Source: a virus. Taken from it: DNA of 21,560 bases. Shown here in pieces: positions 6,898-15,569 of the stretch. The notes beneath the pieces were generated by a model. That model was given only the letters and a program-made list of their open reading frames with translations. It was not told the DNA's origin and ran no database searches. The number at the start of each line of letters is the position of its first letter. Position 1 is the first letter of the stretch. The translations under genes and the position numbers were made by a program. The stretch spans positions 1 through 21,560 of IMG/VR virus record IMGVR_UViG_3300037294_000166. The stretch is one strand, 5' to 3'.

Positions 6898-7884
6898 TCA
6901 CGCGCGGTTGTTCTTGTCGTATTCAGCGTAGCGCTTTACATATCGCTGGCGCAGGGCGGGGTCATCCCACACTCCGGCCTCGACCAGGGCCTGCTTCCGC
7001 TCGGGGCTGATGTAGACCTCGCGGCGGCTGGTGGCGGGGGCATGCTCGCGGCCGGAGCTAATCGCGGGGCCGCCTCGGGGGGCGCGCTCTTCACGGCCGT
7101 CGGCGGGCTCGCGGCGGGGGGCTGCGGCCTTGCCGAACCGCTCGGGCAGGCGTCGCGCAGCGCGCAGGCGCAGCTCATCCCAGTAGTCCTCGGACTGCGG
7201 GTTGTAGCCGTCACGCACCATACCCTGATCAATCGCCAACACGATGGCTGAATCCTCGTCACGGCCCTGCGGGTCGTACCAAGTGTTCTCACCCAGGAAC
7301 TCCTGTGCGTGGCGCATAGTGCGGTCGTCAATTCCAGGGGCCTTTTGCTGCGGGGCTTTCTGCGCGACGTTGTGCTTAGCGAAACCGAGATGCTGGGCTT
7401 TCTGCAGGGCTTGGTCGCGGTAGCGCATAGCCTGCGTGACGTCGGCACCGTTGCCCGCCTCAACAGCCTTGGCAATCACCCGCTCCGCCATTTCGGCCTC
7501 TTGCTGCGCCTTGGCGATTTGCGCGTCAAAGCTGCTCAGGTCGGTTTGAAACGCGCGCTGCTCCTGAGCGCCCATACGCCGCTCAAGCTCGTCGTTCCGC
7601 TTGCGCAGGAACTCCATCTCCACTTTGTCCCGTGAGATGGCTTTGTCGCGGCGCTCTTTGCGGTCCACTTTCTCCAGGCGGCGGCGCTCCCTAATGGCCT
7701 CACGCTCGTCGTCGGTGTCACCGTCTGAGTCGGGCTCACCGGCCTGGGCCTTGGGGCGGTCATCTTCCTCGTCATCGCGGTCCTCCGGCTCGGCAGCGCT
7801 GCTGAGCTTGGATTTGTCCTCGATGATGGTGATCTCTTCGGCGGCGTTCTTACGCTCGTCGTCTTCTTTCATTACGTCAGCCAT
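6898..7884 (-). CDS. Scaffolding protein
   Basis: This 328-aa protein starts at ATG 7884 with AAGGAG eight bases upstream. The N-terminal third is extremely acidic (EPEDRDDEEDDRPKAQ), then strongly charged and helical (about 80-150, with ERRRLEKVDRKERRDK and EFLRKRNDELERRMGA). A long predicted coiled coil continues through QQEAEMAERVIAKAVEAG. The C-terminal part is basic (RREVYISPERKQALVEAG, ending VKRYAEYDKNNRA). Acidic, helical proteins with a basic C-terminal segment upstream of a capsid gene are classic internal scaffolds that guide procapsid assembly and then leave. The assignment rests on composition and gene order. Confidence 0.8.
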   Translation of the reverse strand: MADVMKEDDERKNAAEEITIIEDKSKLSSAAEPEDRDDEEDDRPKAQAGEPDSDGDTDDEREAIRERRRLEKVDRKERRDKAISRDKVEMEFLRKRNDELERRMGAQEQRAFQTDLSSFDAQIAKAQQEAEMAERVIAKAVEAGNGADVTQAMRYRDQALQKAQHLGFAKHNVAQKAPQQKAPGIDDRTMRHAQEFLGENTWYDPQGRDEDSAIVLAIDQGMVRDGYNPQSEDYWDELRLRAARRLPERFGKAAAPRREPADGREERAPRGGPAISSGREHAPATSRREVYISPERKQALVEAGVWDDPALRQRYVKRYAEYDKNNRA

Positions 7885-7897
7885 AGGTCATCTCCTT

Positions 7898-8305
7898 TCA
7901 GATGAATGCACGGATCAACAACGGGTCGCCTACGACGCTACCGATGATGTCCAAGTCGTTAAAAATCACGAACAGCGCGGTCTCGCCACTCGGCAGGGGG
8001 ACCTCCCAGCGGTCGCCGCCGTACTTGGCGACGCGCACGTAGTCGCCCTCTTTGCACCACGAACCCTCGGGCCATGGGGCCATTGAGGTGCGGTTCTTAA
8101 AGGCCAACGGCCCCACCGTAATTACTCGAGCCACCTGGGTGTTCCACTTTTCAGTGTCCTTGGTCCCGGTGTCCAGAATAATGCCCGAGGCGGTCTTCTG
8201 TTTGGGGCTGCGGATTTGCACCAGAACACGGCTTCCGAAGGGCTGGATTCCGGCTTCTGCTGCCGGGAAAGCCTCCGCTAATGCGTTCTCATAGGTCATG
8301 GTCAC
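7898..8305 (-). CDS. Phage-encoded GroES-like co-chaperonin
   Basis: This 135-aa protein resembles Cpn10/GroES. A first beta strand (PFGSRVLVQI, 22-31) is followed by a flexible loop with SPKQKTASGIILDTG, whose GIIL (41-44) corresponds to the GIVL tripeptide by which GroES binds GroEL. Next come VARVITVGP (58-66), EGDYVRVAKYGGDRW (86-100) and the C-terminal strand LFVIFNDLDIIG (111-122). It would cap the host GroEL ring during folding of the capsid protein, as T4 gp31 does for its capsid; that role is inferred here. The start is GTG 8305, seven bases from GAGGAA; an ATG two codons later is an alternative. It overlaps the preceding gene by 17 bp and precedes the scaffold gene by 13 bp. It is longer than bacterial GroES (about 97 aa), mainly at the N-terminus and by an insert around 67-85. 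Confidence 0.82.
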   Translation of the reverse strand: MTMTYENALAEAFPAAEAGIQPFGSRVLVQIRSPKQKTASGIILDTGTKDTEKWNTQVARVITVGPLAFKNRTSMAPWPEGSWCKEGDYVRVAKYGGDRWEVPLPSGETALFVIFNDLDIIGSVVGDPLLIRAFI

Positions 8306-8486
8306 TGTTGCGTTCCTCGTCTAAGATTGAAAGAAGTATGTTGATAGAGGCCTCGTAACCGTTTACGGTGCCTACGCGGTAGCCATACTCAAAAGCGTCG
8401 CGGTTTTGGGGGCGCTTTAAAGACTCCACAGCAAACTCGGTTTGCGCGGTCTTCAAGCGGTTGAGCAGCTGGGCCTCGAAGCTCAC
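8289..8486 (-). CDS. Small conserved-type phage protein, function unknown
   Basis: This 65-aa protein starts at GTG 8486, overlapping the upstream stop by 4 bp (GTGA), and shows no clear ribosome site. Coupled translation is therefore likely. It is helical, with FEYGYRVGTVNGYEASINIL and a charged tail (LLSILDEERNSD). Its end overlaps the start of the GroES-like gene. I recall proteins with this FEYGxRVG pattern in other podovirus-like phages near the portal, without known function. No metal site, signal or membrane segment is visible. Confidence 0.65.
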   Translation of the reverse strand: MSFEAQLLNRLKTAQTEFAVESLKRPQNRDAFEYGYRVGTVNGYEASINILLSILDEERNSDHDL

Positions 8487-8626
8487 GCCGGGGTCTTGTG
8501 CCCGAGGTTGGGCGCAGCGGGCAGCGTTTGGCCCGTGACGGGTAGACCTGCGGCGAGGCGGTGTTTTTGCTTAACGGCGGCGCTGTTCATAGGAACCGAG
8601 CCGGTGGATTTTCCATTGGTAGCCAT
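8483..8626 (-). CDS. Very short protein between portal and head-assembly genes
   Basis: This is a 47-aa frame, MATNGKSTGSVPMNSAAVKQ onward, ending in LGHKTPA. The start ATG 8626 has AGGAGA eight bases upstream, just past the portal stop. Its TGA overlaps the GTG of the next gene by 4 bp, a typical compact phage arrangement that supports real translation. The product is basic, rich in Ala, Pro and Gly, and probably unstructured. Function is unknown. Confidence 0.65.
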   Translation of the reverse strand: MATNGKSTGSVPMNSAAVKQKHRLAAGLPVTGQTLPAAPNLGHKTPA

Positions 8627-8646
8627 TCTCATTCTCTCCTTATTAC

Positions 8647-11130
8647 TCAAACACCGGGATTGATGCCTGAACCTGTGCTGAAGGCGACTTTGTCACCACT
8701 CGCTATTTCCGCTGCCGCGAGCCTCATGGCCGTATTGTTGTCGGCGTCGTTCATAGCGATTCGCGCCTCCATCTCCAACATCGTACGCTGGTTCTCGGCC
8801 TGCTGGCGGGCTTGCTCCGACATGAGGCGCTCTTGAGCGGTTTGGGCGTCCTGCTGTAGGGAGGCCTGCTTGAGTTGGGCGTCTTGTTGGAGTTTGGCCT
8901 GCTCGCTGGCTTGGCGCTGCTGTGCCAACTGCAATTGCGTCTGTGCGCCCAACTGTGCCACCTGAATACTGCTGTCGGGGGGCATCTGCGGCTGCGGGAC
9001 GAACTGCTGCGCTTGTTGATCGATCTGCGCCAGCTGCTGTGCGAAGCCCCCGAGCCGCTGCTCGATGAACTGCTGCACCTTCAGGATGACTGCGACTTGT
9101 TGCTCGGCGTCGTCCTCGATCAGACCCCGGCGCTGGGCCTTGTCGACGGCCCCATGTGCCTCAGTCAGGTAGTAATTGAGCAGGTGATCACGCAGGTGCG
9201 TCGCCATAGGCAACAGGTAGGTCTTGGCAATCACGGGGTTACCCCCGAACAACGGCGACTGCAGGAACGCGAGGTGCGTCTTCAAGTGGGCGATGTGGTC
9301 CTGCCGAGGGAGCACATAAACCGGCCGGGCCATTGTGGCGGCGACGTTCTCGCTCACCGGGTCTATGTCCTCGGTGCCGGGCAGGGGCTGTAGCACCTCG
9401 TCAACGCTGATTTTCAGGTTCCGGAGGAACATCTCCTCCACCTTGCGCGGGTCATACAACTGGGGCAACATGGCCGCCCGCTGCAACACCGCCTGCGTTT
9501 GTGCAAAGCGCTGGGTTTCGCTGAAAATGGCGGGGTCGCTGACCGGCACCACGTCCAACGGGCCGTCAAAGTCCGAGGGGCGCACGTCGATTCCCGAAAG
9601 CTGGGCTTCGATGTCCTCTTCGGTCAGGTAGGCGCTGTTAATGCGGTGCAGAATCTTGAAAACCCGACCCATTGACGAGTGCATGCGGCTGTGGATGCTG
9701 GAAAACACCACCATCCCCTGCTCAATCAGCGCCATTGTGGTGCCGACGGGCTGATTTGCGTTAGCGTCGCTAAGTTTCTCAAACGAAGTCTGCACAACGC
9801 CCTTACCCGCGTCAACCACGAACCCGAGCAGCTGGAACAACACCGGCGACGGGCCGTTAAAGGGTAGGGGCATGGCGAGTTTGCGCACGTCATCAATCAA
9901 CGCCCCACCCTCCATCTCCACCACCTCAGTCGGCTGCACGTTCAGGGTCTGCCCAGCGGGGCCGCCCTTGAGCTTAAGCAACGTGGGCACGTTCTGAATG
10001 TGCGCCGAGTCAAGCAGGGCGCGCAGGGCACCCGTAGCCGCACCGCTCAGGCCGCCAATCATGTGGGTGAGGCCAATGGGGTACGCGCCGCGCCACGGCA
10101 CAAACGGGAATTCAACAATCCAGTCCAGCTCGACCTGGCGCTCGTCGTCTTTCTCCCAGTTGCGGTACAGCGAGACGGCTTGGGCGGTGGTTTTGTCAAT
10201 GCTGATGATGTACGGCTCAACGCCGTCGCCTAGGTCAAGGCGGGTGTACACCTCGTATACCATGCGCAGGCCGTCCTCGTTGTAGTACGAGTCCTTGCGG
10301 CCCTCGATCTTGTCATTAGCCTTGCTAGCTTTGCTGTACTCGGGCTCACCGGGGGAGCTAAGGTTGATATCAATGTACATACCGGTCTTGACCCGGTGCT
10401 TGAACTCCATCTCCGTGACGTACTGAACGTGCGTCTTGCGCTCGGCGGTGTAGAAGTTGGTGGCCGCAAAGGGCAGGTACACGTCATCAATGGGGATGAA
10501 CTCGGACATCGGGCGCTTGTGCGCCGGGCTCCACAGTAGCTTCAAGTACTGCGCCCCGCCCAGGGGCAACTGCGTGCTCAGCTGCTCCAGCTCGCCCCTG
10601 AACTCGACCATCTGCTCGGTCGTTTGCCAGTTCATGAACTCGGCCTTGCGCTCGGCCTTGGCGACTTTGTCTTTCTCCCGCTCGCCGATGATCTTGCTCT
10701 TGACGGGGCCGTTAGGGGGGAACATCTCCTTCATCACCCGGGCGGAGAAGTCCACACAGGCCTCGACGAGCATCGGGTGGACGACCTTGTTGGCCCCGCT
10801 GAACTGCGCCCCACCCGGGGCGTCATCACCCAGGCCCGTACGGCGCAGGCCTTCCTCGTACAGCTTGTCCCGTTTCTCGCGGGCGTCTTTGTCTTTCTCA
10901 ATTTTGCTGAGCAGCTCGGTCACGGCGTCATCAAGGGCACCCTGATCGACCTGGTCTACGATGTTGGCGAAGTGGTCCCGGTGTTCCCGGGTGTCCTGCT
11001 CGTCGCCCATACGGATCATAGCTCCGCCGTCTTCGGTGTCCTCAACGTCCGAACCCTCACCCGTGTCGACCTCTACGTTCTCGCCCTCTTCGTTCTCGGG
11101 CATTGTCAGGTCGTCGTTCTTGTTAACCAT
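8647..11130 (-). CDS. Portal protein
   Basis: This 827-aa protein is a large podovirus-type portal. It starts at ATG 11130 with AAGGAACTGAAC upstream, overlapping the preceding gene's end by 8 bp. A very acidic N-terminus (about 1-50) precedes the core: HPMLVEACVDFSARVMKEMF, a Pro-containing turn, then ELEQLSTQLPLGGAQYLKLL and further wing and stem regions. The C-terminal about 130 residues are Gln- and Ala-rich (QLAQIDQQAQQFVPQPQMPP, then a long QQDAQTAQERLMSEQARQQA coiled coil), like the barrel seen in P22-type portals. Twelve copies form the vertex ring through which terminase pumps DNA. Size, order and composition agree well. Confidence 0.88.
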   Translation of the reverse strand: MVNKNDDLTMPENEEGENVEVDTGEGSDVEDTEDGGAMIRMGDEQDTREHRDHFANIVDQVDQGALDDAVTELLSKIEKDKDAREKRDKLYEEGLRRTGLGDDAPGGAQFSGANKVVHPMLVEACVDFSARVMKEMFPPNGPVKSKIIGEREKDKVAKAERKAEFMNWQTTEQMVEFRGELEQLSTQLPLGGAQYLKLLWSPAHKRPMSEFIPIDDVYLPFAATNFYTAERKTHVQYVTEMEFKHRVKTGMYIDINLSSPGEPEYSKASKANDKIEGRKDSYYNEDGLRMVYEVYTRLDLGDGVEPYIISIDKTTAQAVSLYRNWEKDDERQVELDWIVEFPFVPWRGAYPIGLTHMIGGLSGAATGALRALLDSAHIQNVPTLLKLKGGPAGQTLNVQPTEVVEMEGGALIDDVRKLAMPLPFNGPSPVLFQLLGFVVDAGKGVVQTSFEKLSDANANQPVGTTMALIEQGMVVFSSIHSRMHSSMGRVFKILHRINSAYLTEEDIEAQLSGIDVRPSDFDGPLDVVPVSDPAIFSETQRFAQTQAVLQRAAMLPQLYDPRKVEEMFLRNLKISVDEVLQPLPGTEDIDPVSENVAATMARPVYVLPRQDHIAHLKTHLAFLQSPLFGGNPVIAKTYLLPMATHLRDHLLNYYLTEAHGAVDKAQRRGLIEDDAEQQVAVILKVQQFIEQRLGGFAQQLAQIDQQAQQFVPQPQMPPDSSIQVAQLGAQTQLQLAQQRQASEQAKLQQDAQLKQASLQQDAQTAQERLMSEQARQQAENQRTMLEMEARIAMNDADNNTAMRLAAAEIASGDKVAFSTGSGINPGV

Positions 11131-13264
11131 TGTTCAGTTCCTTGTGCAGCTGCGCCACAATTGATGAAATTTTAGTGTCATCGTAGTCCGGGGTTTCATT
11201 TCCTGCGTTTACCACGCCCCCGGCGGCAAAGCCCGCCCGGGTACGGTTCATTACTTCGTCGATGCGCGCGGGGTCGTAGTCAACATAACCACCCTCTGCG
11301 AAACCCAGCACCCCCGGGTCAATGTCCAAGTCCGGGTCAGTGTCAATCGGCTTCCAGGCCCCGCCCTCACGCATCTTTTTAATTTCTTCCATAGTGAGAT
11401 ACTCGCCCTGACCGATTGCGTCTAACTTCTCAGGAGAAAACTCGTCAATAAAGTTGCTTTTACGGTAAAGCCCCGTGTTCTCCAAGTCACCCACGTCACC
11501 CCAGTTGCCTGAGCGCACAAAATCCTGCACCGCGGGCAAGTACTCTTCGTTAGGGGCCTTGTTGCCTTTACCTTTGATCTGGACGATCTGGGGTGGAAGC
11601 GCCTCCCTCGCCGCAAGATACTCCGGACCTTCGTACACATTGTGATTTCGGTCGACCAGGCGGCGCTCAGCAATTTTGTTTTGAATCTCTTCGGGTTGTT
11701 TTTTGAACCAGCCGTTGTAGTCGAGATACGTCCCCGGCTTAACCTCAATCGTCACATGCGGACGCCCCTTGTCGTCGCGCAGGCTAAAAATCTTTGACCG
11801 GCCCTCAACCACGTCCGGGCAGTAGCCTCCGACGCAGTGGCCCATGGTCTCGCCCTCGTACTTCAGGGCGTCCTCGAGAGCGGCGCGGCGTGGGTCGTTC
11901 ATATTGCCTGGAAGAGTGTCTTCCCCTTTAGGCCCGACCAGTCGTTTAACCCCCAACGCATCGACCTGTTCAGTCCACCCTTCAGGCATGTCTGGCGTCT
12001 TCAGCTCAACCCACTTGGTACCCGACTCCGGATACTCCTTGATCACCTGCGTGGCCGGGTTCATAGCCTTGACCATGTCGGCCTCAACCTGCTGCGCCGC
12101 GCGCCAGTCGTTAATCCGGGCCACGCGCTCAACGGCCTGCGGCACCGTGACCTTGTCAAGGTCGGAGTACTTCAGCATCAACTCACGCGGCAGGCCTGAC
12201 TCCGGGTTGATTGAGTTTTTCAGCTCATCAACCAGATGATTAAAGCCTAGGTCGTTGCCAATGTTCAGGCCCGAGTTGAGCCGGTTGACCGAGGTCTCAG
12301 GCGGTACCTTGGCGAGCCAAGGGTTGTCGTTCAACCAGGGTGATGCCTCAGAGCCGTCTATAGCGTAATCGTCTAACAGGTCGCGGGCCTGGTTCTGGGT
12401 AACCGCCCGGTCGGCTCGGTTCTCCCAGCTCACGGCCTCGGGACCCACGGCCTCGCCCCGGGGATTAAAACCGGCCTGCTCGCGGGCGAGCTGAACTCGA
12501 TTGCTGAGCGAGGGGGCCTGGTAATTGCGGGCGTGCGTAATGCCCCGCTCGGCCAACAACCTCACCGGGTCTTCCGGCGTGGCCATATCGTTCTTGATGT
12601 ACTTTGTGAGCTTAGTTTCGAGCCATTTGTTGAGCGCCGCGTCGGGTTCGAGTTGTGCTCGCTGTTGAGCATAAAAAGCAGGCTCAATAGCAACCCCGGC
12701 TTCTAAATTCTGCGCATACGACGCATCTAAATCACGAAGCCTCGTCGCCGGGTCTGAACCCATCACCCGAACCCTCATAGGATCGACCGCCCGTTCGACC
12801 GAACCAGCAATCCAGTTGCCGCCCTTGGGTTTAACCACGTAAGCCGGTGCTGCAGCGGCGAAAAGCGGGTTACCGCCCTCAACCCCGCGCGCGATCTGCT
12901 CGGCGGTGAGTCGGCCCAACGCGCCCGCGCCCCTTCCGGTTAACTTGGCCCCTGTGGCTAAGCCAGCCCCTCCCGTCAGGGTTCCGGCCTCGGTAAGTGC
13001 GCGCCCGGTGGGGGTAGACTCCAAAGAGCGCCCGGGCAGTATCAAGCGAATGTCATCCGTGGTGGGTATGTACGTCTCCCCGCCCAGGCCCGGAATCATA
13101 CGCACCAAGCTCTCCAGGTCCCCGGGCAGGCCCAGGGTACCGGCCGCCCAACCGCGCAGGGCGCTGAGGGGGGCGTTGGCGGCGGCCTCACGGTCATTAC
13201 GGGCCTCAGGACGGCGGCCTGACGAGGGGTAACCCACAAAGGGGCGGGTGAGGTCTTCAGCCAT
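11123..13264 (-). CDS. Large probable virion protein with PcfJ-like segment
   Basis: This 713-aa protein lies between the packaging genes and the portal; ATG 13264 has AAGGAA about ten bases upstream. The N-terminus (about 35-110: LRGWAAGTLGLPGDLESLVR, TGGAGLATGAKLTGRG) is Ala/Gly-rich, as in internal virion proteins. Residues about 460-510 contain LKYEGETMGHCVGGYC, EGRSKIFSLRDDKGRP and HVTIEV. This pattern matches the PcfJ-like family, known from conjugative plasmids and some phages, whose chemistry is unclear. The C-terminus (about 650-690) has Gly-rich repeats with FAEGGYVDYDP and GFAAGGVV. It may be an injected or internal protein, or a maturation factor. The family call is from motif memory, not a search. 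Confidence 0.7.
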   Translation of the reverse strand: MAEDLTRPFVGYPSSGRRPEARNDREAAANAPLSALRGWAAGTLGLPGDLESLVRMIPGLGGETYIPTTDDIRLILPGRSLESTPTGRALTEAGTLTGGAGLATGAKLTGRGAGALGRLTAEQIARGVEGGNPLFAAAAPAYVVKPKGGNWIAGSVERAVDPMRVRVMGSDPATRLRDLDASYAQNLEAGVAIEPAFYAQQRAQLEPDAALNKWLETKLTKYIKNDMATPEDPVRLLAERGITHARNYQAPSLSNRVQLAREQAGFNPRGEAVGPEAVSWENRADRAVTQNQARDLLDDYAIDGSEASPWLNDNPWLAKVPPETSVNRLNSGLNIGNDLGFNHLVDELKNSINPESGLPRELMLKYSDLDKVTVPQAVERVARINDWRAAQQVEADMVKAMNPATQVIKEYPESGTKWVELKTPDMPEGWTEQVDALGVKRLVGPKGEDTLPGNMNDPRRAALEDALKYEGETMGHCVGGYCPDVVEGRSKIFSLRDDKGRPHVTIEVKPGTYLDYNGWFKKQPEEIQNKIAERRLVDRNHNVYEGPEYLAAREALPPQIVQIKGKGNKAPNEEYLPAVQDFVRSGNWGDVGDLENTGLYRKSNFIDEFSPEKLDAIGQGEYLTMEEIKKMREGGAWKPIDTDPDLDIDPGVLGFAEGGYVDYDPARIDEVMNRTRAGFAAGGVVNAGNETPDYDDTKISSIVAQLHKELNNG

Positions 13265-13276
13265 TGCGGGGGTTCC

Positions 13277-13552
13277 TTACCATTTGGTCTTGTTGGCCCA
13301 GTAGGCGGCGCTGCTCGGCCCCTTGGCGATGTTGGAGGCGTGACGGGCCTTGAACGAATCCCGCTTGGCGGTCACCGCTGCGGCCTCGCCGGGCTTGGGC
13401 TTGCCGGCGGTCTTGGCGCCCTGCTCACCGAAGCGAATCAGCTTCTCCTTGCCGTCGTAGCAGGCCTTAACGACGTGCGACTTGGCGGGATGGTCGGGGG
13501 TGCGCTTGGGTGTGTTGCAGGCCAGGTCGGCCTTCTTGAGTGGGGCGGTCAT
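13277..13552 (-). CDS. Small basic conserved-type phage protein
   Basis: This 91-aa protein starts at ATG 13552, overlapping the upstream stop (ATGA). GAGGAAG lies about eight bases before it. It is basic, with the pattern KRTPDHPAKSHVVKACYDG, then KLIRFGEQGAKTAGK, and a C-terminal FKARHASNIAKG-SSAAYWANKTKW. This IRFGxQG...ARHxxNIxKG...AYWANKxKW arrangement recurs in environmental phages, in my memory, without a known role. It ends 13 bp before the 713-aa gene. Nucleic-acid or capsid binding would suit its charge but is not shown. Confidence 0.7.
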   Translation of the reverse strand: MTAPLKKADLACNTPKRTPDHPAKSHVVKACYDGKEKLIRFGEQGAKTAGKPKPGEAAAVTAKRDSFKARHASNIAKGPSSAAYWANKTKW

Positions 13553-13722
13553 TTGGACTTCCTCGCGGCGCGCATGTTGTCTACCAGGTTCGGGTACGGC
13601 CGTCCGGCGGCCTCAGCCGTGCGCCGCGCGCTCGACTTTACGGCGGGGGTCAGGGGCTGGGGCTTGCCCACTGCGCCGGGGCGCTTCTTGTCCCAGACGG
13701 GCTTGACGGGTTTTGCAGGCAT
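13549..13722 (-). CDS. Short basic proline-rich protein
   Basis: This 57-aa frame starts at ATG 13722 with GAGGAG eight bases upstream, and its TGA overlaps the next gene's ATG. It begins MPAKPVKPVWDKKRPGAVGK and ends LVDNMRAARKSK. It is Lys/Arg- and Pro-rich and probably extended. The good ribosome site and 4-bp overlap support translation. The function is unknown. Its place directly after the large terminase gene suggests it belongs to the packaging and head block. Confidence 0.7.
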   Translation of the reverse strand: MPAKPVKPVWDKKRPGAVGKPQPLTPAVKSSARRTAEAAGRPYPNLVDNMRAARKSK

Positions 13723-13748
13723 TCAGGGTTCTCCTCAATTCGTGTTTA

Positions 13749-15326
13749 CTACGCCGCGTAAGGGTTAACCCGCTCACGCCGGATTGGGGCGCGCTCGTCA
13801 ACGTCCCGGGCGACCTGTAGCTCAAACCATCTTTCATTCTTCAGGTAGATGACCATCTGCGTGAAGCAGTCGACGTACTCATCGTGCGCGGCCACCGGGA
13901 ACTTGGCGAGCTGCTTCATGAACTCGCTCGCCCAGCTCACCGGCTGGCCCGGGTTCTTGGCTGACTCCGGCACCCACAGTATGCCCATCTCCAAGGTCGG
14001 CGCGGCCTGGTGGGCGCGGCTGACCTTGTCGGCGTTGCCTGGATTATAACCCACCGCTGGAACATTCGCCAAGCGCAAATCCTGCAACAGTGATTGCCCG
14101 CTGGCCTTGGCCTCGACGAGTATGCGGTCCGGGCGGCGGCCCCGGGTGGGCATTCCCGCCTTGGCGGAGCTGTCTGCGCCGTACTCCGTGGTCCAATCAT
14201 CCAACACCCGCTTACGCAGCTCGGGGTAGGACAGGTGCTCGTCCCAGGCGTCGATGAGCATCGCATTGCGCTCGCCCTTCAGCGTGAACACCCCCCACAC
14301 CTCACACCCCGTGGGGTCGCCCGTGGTGCGCTCGGTAAAGGCGGTGTCGTAGCTCTGTAGGATGTACTCAAACGGGGGCAACCTCTCCCCCACGGGCCAC
14401 AGCTTGAAGTGGTCCGTCTTCAGGATTCCCCCGCCGGTGGGGGTCGGGTCCTGCTGCAACTGCCCCGCCGTGCCGTACGTGCCGAGTAGCTGCTTCAGGG
14501 TTCTAATCTCCTCCGGGCCGAACCGCTCCGGGCAGATGAGCTCGCCCTTGACGGTGCGCGGGTCGTACGGGCCCATGGAGGTGCGGCGGCGTCGCCCGTC
14601 CCACTCGGCAGGAATTAGGATATGCTCCCAGCCCTTGATGTCGTCAATAATGTGCCCGCTGATGTCTTGCTCGTGCAGCCGCTGCATGACCGTCACCATC
14701 GCGTCGGTCTTCGGGTTGTTTAGCCGCGTGGACCAGACCTGGTCGAACCACAAAAGGGCCGTTTCGCGCATCGCCTCGGACTGCGCGTCTTGTGCACCGT
14801 GGGGATCGTCCAGGATAAGGCGCGATCCGCCCTCGCCGGTGGCTGTGCCGCCGACTGAGGTCGCCAGCCGGTAGCCGGTCTTGTCGTTCTCGAAGCGTTG
14901 CTTAGCGTTCTGGTCCCCGCTCAGCTCAAACATATGCCCCCACCGCGCCTGATACCACGGGCTCTGGATGAGGCGTCGGGTCTTCAAGTTGTCCCGTATG
15001 CTGAGGTTGCCCGAGTACGACGCACACAGGAACTTCTGCTCCGGCTGCACTAGCCACTCCCACGCGGGCCACATGACCGAGACAATGGTGGACTTTGAAT
15101 GCCGGGGCGGGATGTTGATTAGCAACCGCCGTATGTCCCCGTGGGTAATGGCTTCCAGGTGCTCGCAGATCTGCTCAATGTGCCAGCTCTCAATAAACGG
15201 TATCCCCGGCTCCACCACGTGCCAGCTCTGCTTGACGAACTCGTACAGCGAGACCTCCGCCCGGCGGCGCAACTGCTCCCGCTGAATCAGCTCACCCAGC
15301 GCTTGTGGATTCAACGGTGCGTTCAT
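13749..15326 (-). CDS. terL: Terminase large subunit
   Basis: This 525-aa protein is the packaging motor and nuclease. The ATPase domain has the variant Walker A PPRHSKST (73-80), typical of one terminase group, and Walker B LILDD (170-174). The nuclease domain shows the RNase H-like acidic set: SYDTAF (Asp327), ILVEAKASG (Glu405) and HDEYVD (Asp482/Asp486). Both active sites look intact. It cuts concatemeric DNA and drives it through the portal. The ATG at 15326 sits directly after AGGA, too close for a good ribosome site, so coupling to the gene ending 12 bp upstream is likely. The small subunit is two genes upstream. Confidence 0.95.
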   Translation of the reverse strand: MNAPLNPQALGELIQREQLRRRAEVSLYEFVKQSWHVVEPGIPFIESWHIEQICEHLEAITHGDIRRLLINIPPRHSKSTIVSVMWPAWEWLVQPEQKFLCASYSGNLSIRDNLKTRRLIQSPWYQARWGHMFELSGDQNAKQRFENDKTGYRLATSVGGTATGEGGSRLILDDPHGAQDAQSEAMRETALLWFDQVWSTRLNNPKTDAMVTVMQRLHEQDISGHIIDDIKGWEHILIPAEWDGRRRRTSMGPYDPRTVKGELICPERFGPEEIRTLKQLLGTYGTAGQLQQDPTPTGGGILKTDHFKLWPVGERLPPFEYILQSYDTAFTERTTGDPTGCEVWGVFTLKGERNAMLIDAWDEHLSYPELRKRVLDDWTTEYGADSSAKAGMPTRGRRPDRILVEAKASGQSLLQDLRLANVPAVGYNPGNADKVSRAHQAAPTLEMGILWVPESAKNPGQPVSWASEFMKQLAKFPVAAHDEYVDCFTQMVIYLKNERWFELQVARDVDERAPIRRERVNPYAA

Positions 15327-15338
15327 TCCTGGGTGGGC

Positions 15339-15548
15339 TCAGTCAATCGCTCTAATCACGGCCGCCATAAACTGGCAGGCCGACAGGCTGCCGTGTAGGT
15401 GGTCGGTGTTGGTGTGGCTGGGCACCTGGGCCAGGGCCTGCTCCCGGCAGCCCTCAGCGTAGCTCTCCAGCATTCCCACCACCTCGTTCTTGAGCTGCGC
15501 ACGGGCCAGCTCAATGTGCTCGTTCAGTTGTGCTTGGGTGAATTGCAT
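15339..15548 (-). CDS. Small helical protein between the terminase genes
   Basis: This is a 69-aa protein, MQFTQAQLNEHIELARAQLK onward. The start ATG 15548 has AGGAG seven bases upstream; an in-frame TTG five codons earlier would leave that site inside the gene and is rejected. It is helical and mildly acidic, with one Cys pair (GCREQ, SACQF). A C-terminal Ala/Ile helix ends in AVIRAID. It is not recognised as a known family. Its place between the two terminase genes suggests a packaging accessory role, by position only. Confidence 0.65.
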   Translation of the reverse strand: MQFTQAQLNEHIELARAQLKNEVVGMLESYAEGCREQALAQVPSHTNTDHLHGSLSACQFMAAVIRAID

Positions 15549-15569
15549 GTCTACACTCCTCAAAGGGGT

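Noticed and set aside
10457-11175. Plus-strand frames of 162 and 183 aa opposite the portal N-terminus
   Set aside because: They lie wholly antisense to the portal and overlap each other, with no translation signals.
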